From Vibrio intestinalis (GTDB taxonomy: Bacteria; Pseudomonadota; Gammaproteobacteria; Enterobacterales; Vibrionaceae): 64,000 nt of DNA. The notes beneath the pieces were generated by a model. The model ran no database searches, was not told the DNA's origin, and saw only the letters and a program-made list of their open reading frames with translations. The position numbers and the translations under genes were made by a program. The first letter of the stretch is position 1. Each line of letters begins with the position of its first letter. Positions 32,845 to 40,943 of this stretch are shown here, one piece after another. Where the stretch lies: contig NZ_JANAVY020000001.1 in NCBI RefSeq assembly GCF_025195085.2, forward strand, positions 744,001 through 808,000. Direction: 5' to 3'.

Positions 32845-34176
32845 ATGACGCTCAAACAAATCCTTCAAATTGGTAATGTCCGTAATTTCCTAATATTTAG
32901 AAGCAGTTACTTTGCGCGCTTTTATTACCCAATATTCACCCTACTCTACTTAGATTACGGGTTGAGCCTTTCTCAGTTCGCGATGCTGAATGTAGTATGG
33001 GCCGCGACCATAGTGCTTGCCGAAGTACCCTCTGGCGCTTTTGCCGATACCTTAGGCCGCAAAAAATTGGTGGTGCTTTCGTCGCTGGTGATGTTTGTTG
33101 AAATTGCCATGATCGCCTTTGTGCCAACAGGTAATCCAAGCTTGGTGTTCGCCGTGTTCTTTATAAACCGAATATTAAGTGGCTTAGCGATGGCCTTGGC
33201 AAGTGGCGCAGACGAAGCCTTGGCCTACGACACATTAAAAGATCAAGGCAAAGAAGAGTTGTGGCCGAGGGTGCTGCAAATCCAACTTCGCCTTTCTTCA
33301 ACCATTGGTATTTTTGTTACGCTCATCGGCGCAGCCATGTATGACGTAAGCTTCATGGCAAGTGTGTACCAGTCTTTAGGGTTCACAGCGCCAGAAAGCA
33401 CGCAAGAAATCATGCGCATTCCGGTGTATGCCACTCTAGTTGTGGCATTGATTGCCATTTATGCCGCGCTTAACATGAAGGAAGATAAAAAGCGATTACC
33501 GGAAGATAGCGGTAAAGTGGCGACAACATTAGCCAGCCTCAAGCTCACGCTTAATACTGGCAAATGGATAAGTTCAACCCCTCACGTTCTCTTCATCCTG
33601 CTGTTCTATGCCTTGTTTGAGCATACGTCGCGCATGTTCTTTACTATGAACAGCCAATATTACACCGCCATCAATGTTCCGATTATTTACATCGGTTTGA
33701 TAGGTGCAGGTGTGAGCTTGCTTAAAATCATCTTAGCCGGACAAAGCCGCAGATTGGCTGAAAAAATGGCGCCAAAAGCGTTCATTGTGGTTATGGGGCT
33801 GGCAAGTATTACAACCTATTATTGGATAAGCCTAGGTTGGTCAATCTACGGGGTGATACCTGCGCTCATCATGGTATTTATCATCATGACGATGAACATT
33901 TTCATCAGCTACCACCTGAACAAGAACACCGAATCACACCACAGAGCCACCGTACTCAGTTTCAAAGGCTTAATGTTCAACCTCGGTTATGGATCGATTG
34001 GTATACTTTACGCCTACTACTACAAGCTACTTTCGCAAAACTACACATCAGAAGAAATCGAGGCCAACATCGCGTTCTTAGACTCTTTATCATCGTTTGT
34101 GTATTACTTTGCGTTTCTGTTTTTCGCCGTTAGCGCAGTGTTCTATTTTAAAGACAAGAAAGAGCCGATTTTTTAG
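32845..34176 (+). CDS. MFS transporter
   Basis: This 443-residue inner-membrane protein has 12 predicted membrane segments with a charged central loop (KEDKKRLPEDSGK, about 212-224). The loop 2-3 motif ADTLGRKKLVVLSS is the MFS signature GxLaDrxGRkxxl, and EVPSGAFAD precedes it. Substrate cannot be told. A 9-codon open frame (ATG at 32820) ends in an ATGA overlap with the start and might be a translational leader. Divergent from ggt. Confidence 0.85.
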   Translation: MTLKQILQIGNVRNFLIFRSSYFARFYYPIFTLLYLDYGLSLSQFAMLNVVWAATIVLAEVPSGAFADTLGRKKLVVLSSLVMFVEIAMIAFVPTGNPSLVFAVFFINRILSGLAMALASGADEALAYDTLKDQGKEELWPRVLQIQLRLSSTIGIFVTLIGAAMYDVSFMASVYQSLGFTAPESTQEIMRIPVYATLVVALIAIYAALNMKEDKKRLPEDSGKVATTLASLKLTLNTGKWISSTPHVLFILLFYALFEHTSRMFFTMNSQYYTAINVPIIYIGLIGAGVSLLKIILAGQSRRLAEKMAPKAFIVVMGLASITTYYWISLGWSIYGVIPALIMVFIIMTMNIFISYHLNKNTESHHRATVLSFKGLMFNLGYGSIGILYAYYYKLLSQNYTSEEIEANIAFLDSLSSFVYYFAFLFFAVSAVFYFKDKKEPIF

Positions 34177-34529
34177 TGCTCGAATGCTGGTACAGCAGAT
34201 AAACACTTCATAAAGCGCCGTCAAAGGCGCTTTTAGGGATAGAAGGAATCATGATAGGAAATAGGTTTAATTACTACGATACTCGATTTTTCGTTTAGCT
34301 CATTTTTGGACTGAAACGTTTCAGTGGCTTTACTAAATTAGCAAGTCATGAATAACTACAGGTGTGGAAAGTTTGCGAATATCATTCAAACAAAATGGCT
34401 GTAGCATTAAGCCAGTAATGTAGTGATGAGTAAAAGTATTTCGCCGCGCATGCGAACCTCAAAAATAGAAAGAAGGGTATATGGATTGCTAGACTTTATA
34501 AAATTACGACATATAGACTCTTAGAAACA
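34177..34529. other. Intergenic region after MFS gene
   Basis: A weak GCGCC/GGCGC hairpin with a short T run near 34215-34237 may terminate the MFS gene. The only other structure is the LacI-type palindrome at 34310. No gene seen. Confidence 0.45.
34310..34325. promoter_or_regulatory. Perfect 16-bp LacI/Cra-type palindrome
   Basis: ACTGAAACGTTTCAGT is a perfect palindrome whose core TGAAACGTTTCA fits the Cra (FruR) consensus and LacI-family operators generally. It is not close to any start codon (the nearest gene starts are more than 1 kb away), so its target is unclear. Confidence 0.5.
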
Positions 34530-34572
34530 AAAATAGCCCCTTGCCTAAATTTAAAGAACAAGGAGCTATATA
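34530..34572 (-). terminator. Terminator after nemA
   Basis: ATAGCCCCTTG on the plus strand (34533-34543) pairs with CAAGGAGCTAT (34559-34569) with one mismatch; the minus strand then runs into T-rich sequence. It lies 50 bases past the nemA stop codon. Confidence 0.75.
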
Positions 34573-34620
34573 CGGGGGCTGTTCTAGTTGGGCAGTCAAA
34601 TCTGCCAAGCTATATCAAGG

Positions 34621-35718
34621 TTAAGCTTGGTACTCAGGGTAGTCGGTTAGACCTTTCTCTGCACCACCAAAAAGCGTGTCAGGATCGTGCGCTGCAAGTG
34701 GGTAATCGTTTTGAATACGTGCTGGTAAATCTGGGTTTGATACGAATGGGCGACCAAAACCAACCATATCTGCAGTGCCACCTGCTAGCGCTTCTTCCGC
34801 TGTTTCAGCGTTGTAGCGACCAGCCCAAATTAGCACGCCTTGGTAAGCTTCGCGTACTGCGGCTTTGAACTCAACTGGTGTGCCCGGTGCGTCATCCCAG
34901 TCAACTTCTGCAAAGTGCACGTAAACCACGTTTAGTGTGTTTAGTAGTGCAGCTGCTGCGGTATAAGTCTCAACAGGATTTGCATCTACTGCACCATTTA
35001 GTGTTGTAAACGGAGCAAGACGAACGCCTACACGGTCAGAGCCGATTGCTTCAGAGATTGCCGTAACCACTTCACCAAGGAAGCGTAAACGATTTTCAAC
35101 TGAACCGCCGTATTCGTCGGTACGGTTGTTTGCTTCAGAATCGATAAACTGGTTTACAAGGTAGCCGTTTGCTGCGTGCAATTCGATGCCATCGAAGCCA
35201 GCTTCAATAGCGTTAAGCGCGGCTTGACGGTATTGCTCTACAACAACTTTGATGTCTTCTTTTGTCATTGCACGTGGTTCTACAACGTCAACGAAACCTG
35301 GAGCATTGCTGCCATCGTCGATGAACACTTTTACACCTTCAGCTTTCAGCGCAGAAGATGAAATAGGCTGCTCGCCACCGATGTTAGCAGGGTGAGTAAC
35401 ACGACCTACGTGCCAAAGCTGAGCAAAAATTTTGCCATCTTTCGCGTGAACAGCGTCAGTCACTTTTTTCCAACCAGCGATTTGTTCTTCAGAGTAGATA
35501 CCCGGAGTCCAAGCGTAACCTTGAGCGTTTGGTGCGATTTGCGTACCTTCCGCGATAATTAGGCCAGCAGATGCACGCTGAGCGTAGTATTCCGCCATCA
35601 TGTCGTTCGCAGCATTACCGGGTTGAGTCGCACGAGAGCGAGTCATTGGTGGCATTACGATACGGTTTTTTAGGGAAATTGAACCAAGTTGAAGCGGTTG
35701 AAATAATGCGTCTTTCAT
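34621..35718 (-). CDS. nemA: N-ethylmaleimide reductase, Old Yellow Enzyme family
   Basis: This 365-residue FMN-dependent oxidoreductase reduces activated double bonds and electrophiles with NAD(P)H. Family motifs: LKNRIVMPPMTRSRA at the N terminus, AQLWHVGRVTHP, GFDGIELHAANGYLVNQF (catalytic His/Asn pair), DEYGGSVENRLRF, VGVRLAP, and GFGRPFVSNPDLP at the phosphate end. It is followed upstream by gloA, 36 bases away on the same strand; nemA-gloA pairs detoxify quinones and methylglyoxal. In E. coli NemR controls them, but no NemR gene is present in this window. Confidence 0.93.
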   Translation of the reverse strand: MKDALFQPLQLGSISLKNRIVMPPMTRSRATQPGNAANDMMAEYYAQRASAGLIIAEGTQIAPNAQGYAWTPGIYSEEQIAGWKKVTDAVHAKDGKIFAQLWHVGRVTHPANIGGEQPISSSALKAEGVKVFIDDGSNAPGFVDVVEPRAMTKEDIKVVVEQYRQAALNAIEAGFDGIELHAANGYLVNQFIDSEANNRTDEYGGSVENRLRFLGEVVTAISEAIGSDRVGVRLAPFTTLNGAVDANPVETYTAAAALLNTLNVVYVHFAEVDWDDAPGTPVEFKAAVREAYQGVLIWAGRYNAETAEEALAGGTADMVGFGRPFVSNPDLPARIQNDYPLAAHDPDTLFGGAEKGLTDYPEYQA

Positions 35719-35754
35719 CTTCTATATCCTCAATAATGACTAGCTAAATTCGTC

Positions 35755-36135
35755 TTATTTCTCAAGTTGAATAAGCTCGATAGCATAGCCATCAGGGTCT
35801 TTAACAAATGCGATATGAGTGTCACCACCAAGTACTGGGCCTGGTTCACGAGATACGTTGCCACCAAGTGCTTTAATGTCAGCACATGCAGAGTAAATGT
35901 CTTCAACGCCTAGTGCTAGGTGACCAAATGCATTACCCATGTCGTACTCGTTAGTATCCCAGTTGTAAGTAAGCTCGATAGTTGTACCTCCTTGCTCGTA
36001 ACCTACAAACACAAGTGTGTAACGGTATTCAGTGTTCTCGTGGCGCTCTAGAATTTTCATGCCAAGTACTTTTGTGTAGAACTCGATTGATTTGTCTAGG
36101 TCAGCAACTCGAATCATTGTGTGTAGGAATTTCAT
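35755..36135 (-). CDS. gloA: Lactoylglutathione lyase (glyoxalase I)
   Basis: This 126-residue enzyme converts the methylglyoxal-glutathione hemithioacetal to lactoylglutathione. The four metal ligands of the E. coli enzyme are aligned at His5, Glu54, His72 and Glu120. [23 protein letters not shown] is the conserved start and [16 protein letters not shown] the end. First gene of the gloA-nemA operon. Confidence 0.95.
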   Translation of the reverse strand: MKFLHTMIRVADLDKSIEFYTKVLGMKILERHENTEYRYTLVFVGYEQGGTTIELTYNWDTNEYDMGNAFGHLALGVEDIYSACADIKALGGNVSREPGPVLGGDTHIAFVKDPDGYAIELIQLEK

Positions 36136-36659
36136 ATCGCACCTGCAGTTTCTTAATTTTTTCCGTGGAGTCTCGCTCCAAGCTATGGCGTAACTATAAG
36201 GTGAGTAATGCGAAAAATTAAATTATGATAGATTATTATTTTGATAATTTTTTGTTATAGGTAGCAAGAGCGAGTTTTCGGTTTGTCGTTGTCAGTTTTC
36301 AGAGGAGCGCTGCGTTTCAATGAGCTTGTTTTTGTTACTGGTGGTGCTTTTTTAGGAGACAGGAGTGGAAACTAGAAACATCCCCATATCTAAGTGTCGG
36401 GATGTAGTCGTTATATATTTAACGGTGCTTTGTGTGTTCTTAGAGCGTTCACGATTTCAGTTATCGCACGACATATTAATTGTGTAGAGTGTTAAATCTA
36501 AGTGATTTTGGGGCAAAAACGCGTTTCAAGCTAGCCAAGTGAATACCCTCTCCAAACACTGGACTCCTTCCTTTCAACACTAAATCTCTGCGACCTTCTC
36601 TGTTGATAGTGATAGACTTCCTGCATCAGAATTACCGAGAAACTAGGTATTTATAATTT
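36136..36659. other. Intergenic region upstream of gloA
   Basis: These 520 bases must contain the gloA-nemA promoter. I see no coding frame with a start signal, no hairpin of note and no clear operator. Confidence 0.4.
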
Positions 36660-36998
36660 ATGTTTATCCATCACGTTAACGGCATCGACTGGCTAGTAAT
36701 CACCGCTTTTGAAGAACTGAAACCCATGTTTATCGAAGATGCTGGCGCGATCCCCTCTTACTTCTCTATTGCCAGTGAACTGAGCCTAATTGATCAAGCC
36801 AACCGCAAATATGGGTATTTGCCTAGCCTCGACGGTGTCATCACCGATACCGGCACATTTCAAAGTAAGAATAACGAAGAAGATTTAAACCCACAGCTTG
36901 CCTGCCTAGTTGAAGGGCGTGGTCGAGTGTTTATCTACCACGGAGGCTTTGTGGCTTTTGTGGATGACGAGCAAACCTTTATTACTCGAATGAACTGA
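36660..36998 (+). CDS. Hypothetical protein
   Basis: This 112-residue soluble protein has a mixed alpha/beta look with two hydrophobic strands (RVFIYHGGFVAFVDD). No known motif. The start has no convincing ribosome binding site. It is the last gene before the integrated island and ends before a strong terminator, so it belongs to the ancestral chromosome. Confidence 0.6.
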   Translation: MFIHHVNGIDWLVITAFEELKPMFIEDAGAIPSYFSIASELSLIDQANRKYGYLPSLDGVITDTGTFQSKNNEEDLNPQLACLVEGRGRVFIYHGGFVAFVDDEQTFITRMN

Positions 36999-37074
36999 AT
37001 AATTCAGTAAGTTAAAATCGATACATTCACCTACCTAGCAAAGAATCAGGTACTAATTAGGTAGGCAAAAACGC

Positions 37075-37111
37075 AAAAGCCCCGATAACTCAATGAGCTA
37101 TCGGGGCTTTC
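37075..37111. terminator. Terminator next to the island boundary
   Basis: AAAAGCCCCGATA and TATCGGGGCTTT form a stem around a short loop with A and T flanks. On the minus strand it lies just after the tRNA-like 3' fragment, as a terminator would after a tRNA gene. Confidence 0.85.
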
Positions 37112-37119
37112 TAAATAAA

Positions 37120-37164
37120 TGGCACGCCCTATAGGATTCGAACCTATGACCACATCCTTAGAAG
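37120..37164 (-). repeat. attL: 3' fragment of tRNA-Arg(UCU) at island end
   Basis: Read on the minus strand, this 45-base stretch runs from an anticodon loop CTTCTAA through variable loop, T-arm (ATAGGTTCGAATCCTAT) and acceptor AGGGCGT to G-CCA. The part that should encode the D-arm and 5' acceptor strand is absent: upstream bases do not pair. It is therefore the displaced 3' half of a tRNA-Arg with anticodon TCT, the classic product of integration into a tRNA gene. The intact gene should lie at the far end of the island, outside this window. Confidence 0.8.
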
Positions 37165-37353
37165 TGATGTAGTCACAGGATTACACACAATTACCTAAAG
37201 TTACATTGCCATTTAAAATCAACAATTTAATGACAGTCAATAAGATAACAGTATCACTTATAGTTACATTTGGCTACACTAGACTAAACAGTAACCCGAC
37301 TACATAGCCGACTACGAAGTTTAGCTAATAGCAGTTCATTCAAGGTAACTAAT

Positions 37354-38676
37354 ATGTTAACTGTAAAAGAGATAGAAGCATTTCCTGCAAAAAAAACTGC
37401 TTACTATAAACCAGATAGTACAGGCGAAAGAGGAACTGGGCGCTTAACTGTTCAAGTAACTCCCGCAGGATCTAAAATCTTCAAGTTCAAATACCATAAA
37501 GAGAAGAAAGAAGTTTTCATCACTTTAGGTAAGTTCCCTGCTCTAACTTTATCTAAAGCACGTGATCTAGCTAACGAGTACAGTACAATGCTCTCTAAAG
37601 GATTAGATCCAAAAAATGAGCTAGAAAGGCAGTCTGAAGAGAAGAAAATAGCAGAACGTGAAAAAGATCAATTAGGCACCTTTGAGCAACTTATTGAGTT
37701 CCATAAGCAGAACAAACAAGATGATGGAAATCGTAGTCACGAAGACGAATATCAGCTCATAGTGAAAAATGTGTTCCCTCATCTCGACATACATCGAAAG
37801 GCGAAAGATTTTGAAACTGAAGATTTTTTGGACATATTAGCAATCCCAATTGAAGAAGGATTTGTGGACAAGAGTAATAAAATTCGCTCCATTCTGCATG
37901 CGGCATTCAACTTCGCTTTAGGGTACGAAAATAACCCTAAATTCAGAAAAAGAGAAACCAAATTCGCTCTTGACCACAATCCGATATCGAAAATACCAAA
38001 ACAACCTGAAAAAATTGGTTCACACTTCCTATCTTGGAATGAAGTAACCCAATTACTTTATGACATGGAACATAGATTTGATGATTTAAACCTTGCATAC
38101 CAAACCAGACAAGTGCTAAGGCTTTGTTTTTACCTGGGAGGGCAACGACCTCACGAAGTGGTAACGATCAAATGGTCGCACATAAATTTTGATCAAAAAA
38201 CTGTTCTTGTCAGCGAAGCTTTCCAAAAAACAAAGAAAAATCACATGCTTCCTCTGACTAACTCTGCAATCCAAATACTAGAAGAAATCAGAGAACAAAC
38301 GGCTACTGTTGGTAGCCCATTTGTTTTCTTTAAGAAAACAAATTCAAATGAACATATGCCTACCAACACTATTGCTCAAGCACTGCTAACTTACAAAAAA
38401 GTTACAAAAATTAGGCCTTTTGTCGCTAGGGACTTTCGGAGAACAGTAAAAACATTGGGAGGGGAAATCAAGATTCCCAAAGAGTACCGTGATCGTATAC
38501 AGGGGCATGCTATCAATGATGTATCTGGTAGGCACTATGATATGTATGAGTACATTGATGAAAAACGATTGGGACTTGAACTATGGGAAAAGGCGCTCAA
38601 TTCACGCCTTGAAGATTATAAGCTAGTATTTTTTGAGAGAGAGCTTCCTTGGAAGAAAAAGAGCCTTACCTCCTAA
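37354..38676 (+). CDS. P4-type tyrosine recombinase (island integrase)
   Basis: This 440-residue integrase has the N-terminal arm-binding domain of P4-like integrases (residues 1-85; FPALTLSKARDLA), a central core-binding helix bundle, and the catalytic domain. Catalytic residues: R265 in GGQRPHEV, R362 in ARDFRRT, H385 in QGHA, and Tyr395 in GRHYD. The usual His of the HxxR motif is Arg359 here. AAGGTAAC precedes the ATG. It is 190 bases from the tRNA fragment, so it is the enzyme that integrated the island. Confidence 0.92.
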   Translation: MLTVKEIEAFPAKKTAYYKPDSTGERGTGRLTVQVTPAGSKIFKFKYHKEKKEVFITLGKFPALTLSKARDLANEYSTMLSKGLDPKNELERQSEEKKIAEREKDQLGTFEQLIEFHKQNKQDDGNRSHEDEYQLIVKNVFPHLDIHRKAKDFETEDFLDILAIPIEEGFVDKSNKIRSILHAAFNFALGYENNPKFRKRETKFALDHNPISKIPKQPEKIGSHFLSWNEVTQLLYDMEHRFDDLNLAYQTRQVLRLCFYLGGQRPHEVVTIKWSHINFDQKTVLVSEAFQKTKKNHMLPLTNSAIQILEEIREQTATVGSPFVFFKKTNSNEHMPTNTIAQALLTYKKVTKIRPFVARDFRRTVKTLGGEIKIPKEYRDRIQGHAINDVSGRHYDMYEYIDEKRLGLELWEKALNSRLEDYKLVFFERELPWKKKSLTS

Positions 38677-38817
38677 TACAACTAATTTTATCTACGATAA
38701 CTGCCAAGAAAGACTCGATAGCTCAATCACAACCAAGCCATTGCCCTTTCGAGTTACAGGCGTGGCTGACAACTAACAAAGCGAGCGGTAGCTTGACCAT
38801 CCCCAAAAATATCAAAA

Positions 38818-38843
38818 CAGTCGTGCAATAACTTGCACGACTG
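38818..38843. terminator. Hairpin terminator between integrase and hipA
   Basis: CAGTCGTGCAA and TTGCACGACTG form a perfect 11-bp stem with a TAAC loop, followed by T-rich sequence, between two convergent genes. Confidence 0.8.
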
Positions 38844-38867
38844 TGAGGCTTTTCTTTAAATACTGAT

Positions 38868-40196
38868 TTATTTTTTTGTCAATTGAATTTTCTTGACGGT
38901 CTTTAAGACACCGTTAAATATCTTATCTCTTACGCTTTCATTGATATCAGTTGGTAGCGAGTTTCCGACAGAATCAATCACCTCCATTGCCGTCGATTCA
39001 AACTCATCGAGCAATAAGCGAACCTTTTCTCGCCTTATGTTCGGGACGTTCATAGTGTGAAAGGTATCTTCGAAATGGCGCGGTTGAAGTTGGTGCCACT
39101 TCCATTTTCGACCACTAGTGCCACGTAAGCTCATTGCCATCTTGATCTTACGCTCACTCAAACCACGCCCACCTGTCAGTGGATGTGCCGAAATAATGTC
39201 ATACAGTGGTGCAAGCTGATATCGACCAGATGCGGCTATACTTACAGAGAAATTCTTTCCATGCCCGTCAATGGCAGCTAGTAGCCAAAACAATATCTGA
39301 GAACGCGCAAAAGTAACGGTATCGTTGATTTCGTATGAGTATCGCAAAATATCAATAGATTCTTCTATGCCGATACCACCGTCAATTTCATATTTTCTAG
39401 CTGAGGGAATCCCTTTTGCCTGGCAAAAATCCTCATGGGGCAAGCGCAAGTAATAGCTGTTATCAGAAGATAATTTTCGGTCAAATCGCTCAACAGACAA
39501 GGCACGAACATCACCAGCACGAATAATGTCACAGTTTGCCGTTTGAATGCCGAACGCCTTTGCTAGCCTCATACAAATCAACTCATTATCTACACTAGCA
39601 GACAAATCAATAACATTGTTCTGAGAAACAATTTCACCTATTGGCAGCTTGATAATATGCGTAGTTGGAGTCATTCCCTGTGGTAGCATCCATCTTCCAT
39701 CGTAGAACAGTAAGGCTGTCTTTTCCTGCGCTCCCGCTATCGAGATCCTAAAATCATCTTCCTCTTTCAGCATCCCCAAAGGAGCGTCCTCCATATATCC
39801 CTTTAGGATTCTAACCAATTCCTTTTCGGATAACGCCTTTGCGGTTATGGTTCGATGATCATCTACATCAAAGCCCTCTGGAACTAGCGTGATAGCACCT
39901 ACAGCATCTCGACCAACCTTAGCTAATAGGTCGAATGGCTGTTTAGTATCTGCTTTATAGCGAGCAGCTATTCTATCTCGTATCTGCTGATTATCTGGCA
40001 GTAAGTTATCAAAGAAGTTAATAACCTCACTGCCAGTATACGCATCCTTCCTGAGAGGCATAGAAAGCGAGATAGGACGACCATTTGGTGCTAAAACCCA
40101 ACCCGAATCGTAAGTGAAAACATGTGCGCCGTTTGTGCGCTTTTCAAGTACCCCAACCTTTACGCCATTCATGTAAGCATGAAGTCGATTCACCAT
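38868..40196 (-). CDS. hipA: HipA-family toxin kinase
   Basis: This 442-residue Ser/Thr kinase toxin phosphorylates a target such as glutamyl-tRNA synthetase in the E. coli case and triggers growth arrest and persistence. Motifs: SIAGAQEKTALL (152-163) is the loop with the autophosphorylated serine (Ser152); AIDGHGKNFSV holds the catalytic Asp310 and Asn315; APLYDIISA has the metal-binding Asp333. PFDLLAKVGRDAVGA is a typical N-terminal HipA motif. It overlaps hipB by 7 bases. Confidence 0.93.
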   Translation of the reverse strand: MVNRLHAYMNGVKVGVLEKRTNGAHVFTYDSGWVLAPNGRPISLSMPLRKDAYTGSEVINFFDNLLPDNQQIRDRIAARYKADTKQPFDLLAKVGRDAVGAITLVPEGFDVDDHRTITAKALSEKELVRILKGYMEDAPLGMLKEEDDFRISIAGAQEKTALLFYDGRWMLPQGMTPTTHIIKLPIGEIVSQNNVIDLSASVDNELICMRLAKAFGIQTANCDIIRAGDVRALSVERFDRKLSSDNSYYLRLPHEDFCQAKGIPSARKYEIDGGIGIEESIDILRYSYEINDTVTFARSQILFWLLAAIDGHGKNFSVSIAASGRYQLAPLYDIISAHPLTGGRGLSERKIKMAMSLRGTSGRKWKWHQLQPRHFEDTFHTMNVPNIRREKVRLLLDEFESTAMEVIDSVGNSLPTDINESVRDKIFNGVLKTVKKIQLTKK

Positions 40197-40429
40197 TCGT
40201 CAACAGCCCCTTTAGTTTCAGTAATGTGCTTGCCTTTCGGCACAATATGCATTTCTAGTCCATTGATAGACAGGAGCTTGAACAATGTTTCTATCGTGGA
40301 TTTTTCAGGGTTGCTTTCAAAATTAGATACTGTTGCTTGTCGCAGACCAAGATCTGTTTGCTTTAGGCCGCTTTCCTTTCGGGCTTCGCGTAACGCATTG
40401 CCGAGGGCTGTCGGTGTGTTGACTAGCAT
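40190..40429 (-). CDS. hipB: HipB antitoxin, Xre-type HTH regulator
   Basis: This 79-residue antitoxin has a helix-turn-helix (GNALREARKESGLKQTDLG, TVSNFESNPEKST) and a short C-terminal tail. It would neutralise HipA and repress the operon at the three operators just upstream. AAGGAT lies before the ATG. Directly upstream of and overlapping hipA. Confidence 0.92.
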   Translation of the reverse strand: MLVNTPTALGNALREARKESGLKQTDLGLRQATVSNFESNPEKSTIETLFKLLSINGLEMHIVPKGKHITETKGAVDEW

Positions 40430-40469
40430 TATGATATCCTTAGTTAGATATGAAGATAGTATGCATTAT

Positions 40470-40541
40470 ATACCCCATAAAGTATATGGCGCAAATATAC
40501 CCCACAGAGTATATTTGATTTTTATACTCCAAACAGTATAT
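40470..40541. promoter_or_regulatory. Three phased hipBA operators
   Basis: Three 18-base sites of form TATAC(C/T)CC-N6-GTATA begin at 40470, 40497 and 40524, exactly 27 bases apart. The first lies 41 bases upstream of the hipB start. They look like HipB binding sites (TATCC-N8-GGATA in E. coli) with a changed half-site. Confidence 0.75.
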
Positions 40542-40621
40542 GAGCAGAAGTTAGTCAGAAATCTGTCCAAAGCACATATCCTCCAAGAGTTTTATGTAAA
40601 ACGACTTAGTGAAATAGACTA

Positions 40622-40943
40622 GTCGTAAATAGCCCAACTACATTGTTTGCGATATCTGGTGTAATGCTAAAACTCAAGAGCGCACTATCGTTCGCAACTC
40701 AGAAGAGATCCTTCTTAGTTGCCTAAATCACTTTTGCCCCATTATCAGCTTCGACTGCCAAACTCACATTTTCTGTTAATCGTGACTTCCTCAAATTTTA
40801 CTCATGTGGCGTTGGTGATATCTATGCATTGGCAGTGAGTATTTAGAAATAAATTCTAGGTTGCTTCAGGACAAAAGCGACTTTGAGTCTTCTCTAGTGA
40901 TTGTCCTTACACCTCTATAAATGGTTCCGTTGGAAAAACATAG
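40622..40943. other. Intergenic region, no gene seen
   Basis: Between the hipBA promoter and the end of the next minus-strand gene I see no coding frame, terminator or repeat worth calling. Confidence 0.4.

Noticed and set aside
37120..37195. Complete tRNA gene
   Set aside because: The 3' half reads well as tRNA-Arg(UCU), but upstream bases give neither a D-arm nor a 5' acceptor strand pairing with AGGGCGT. A displaced fragment fits better.
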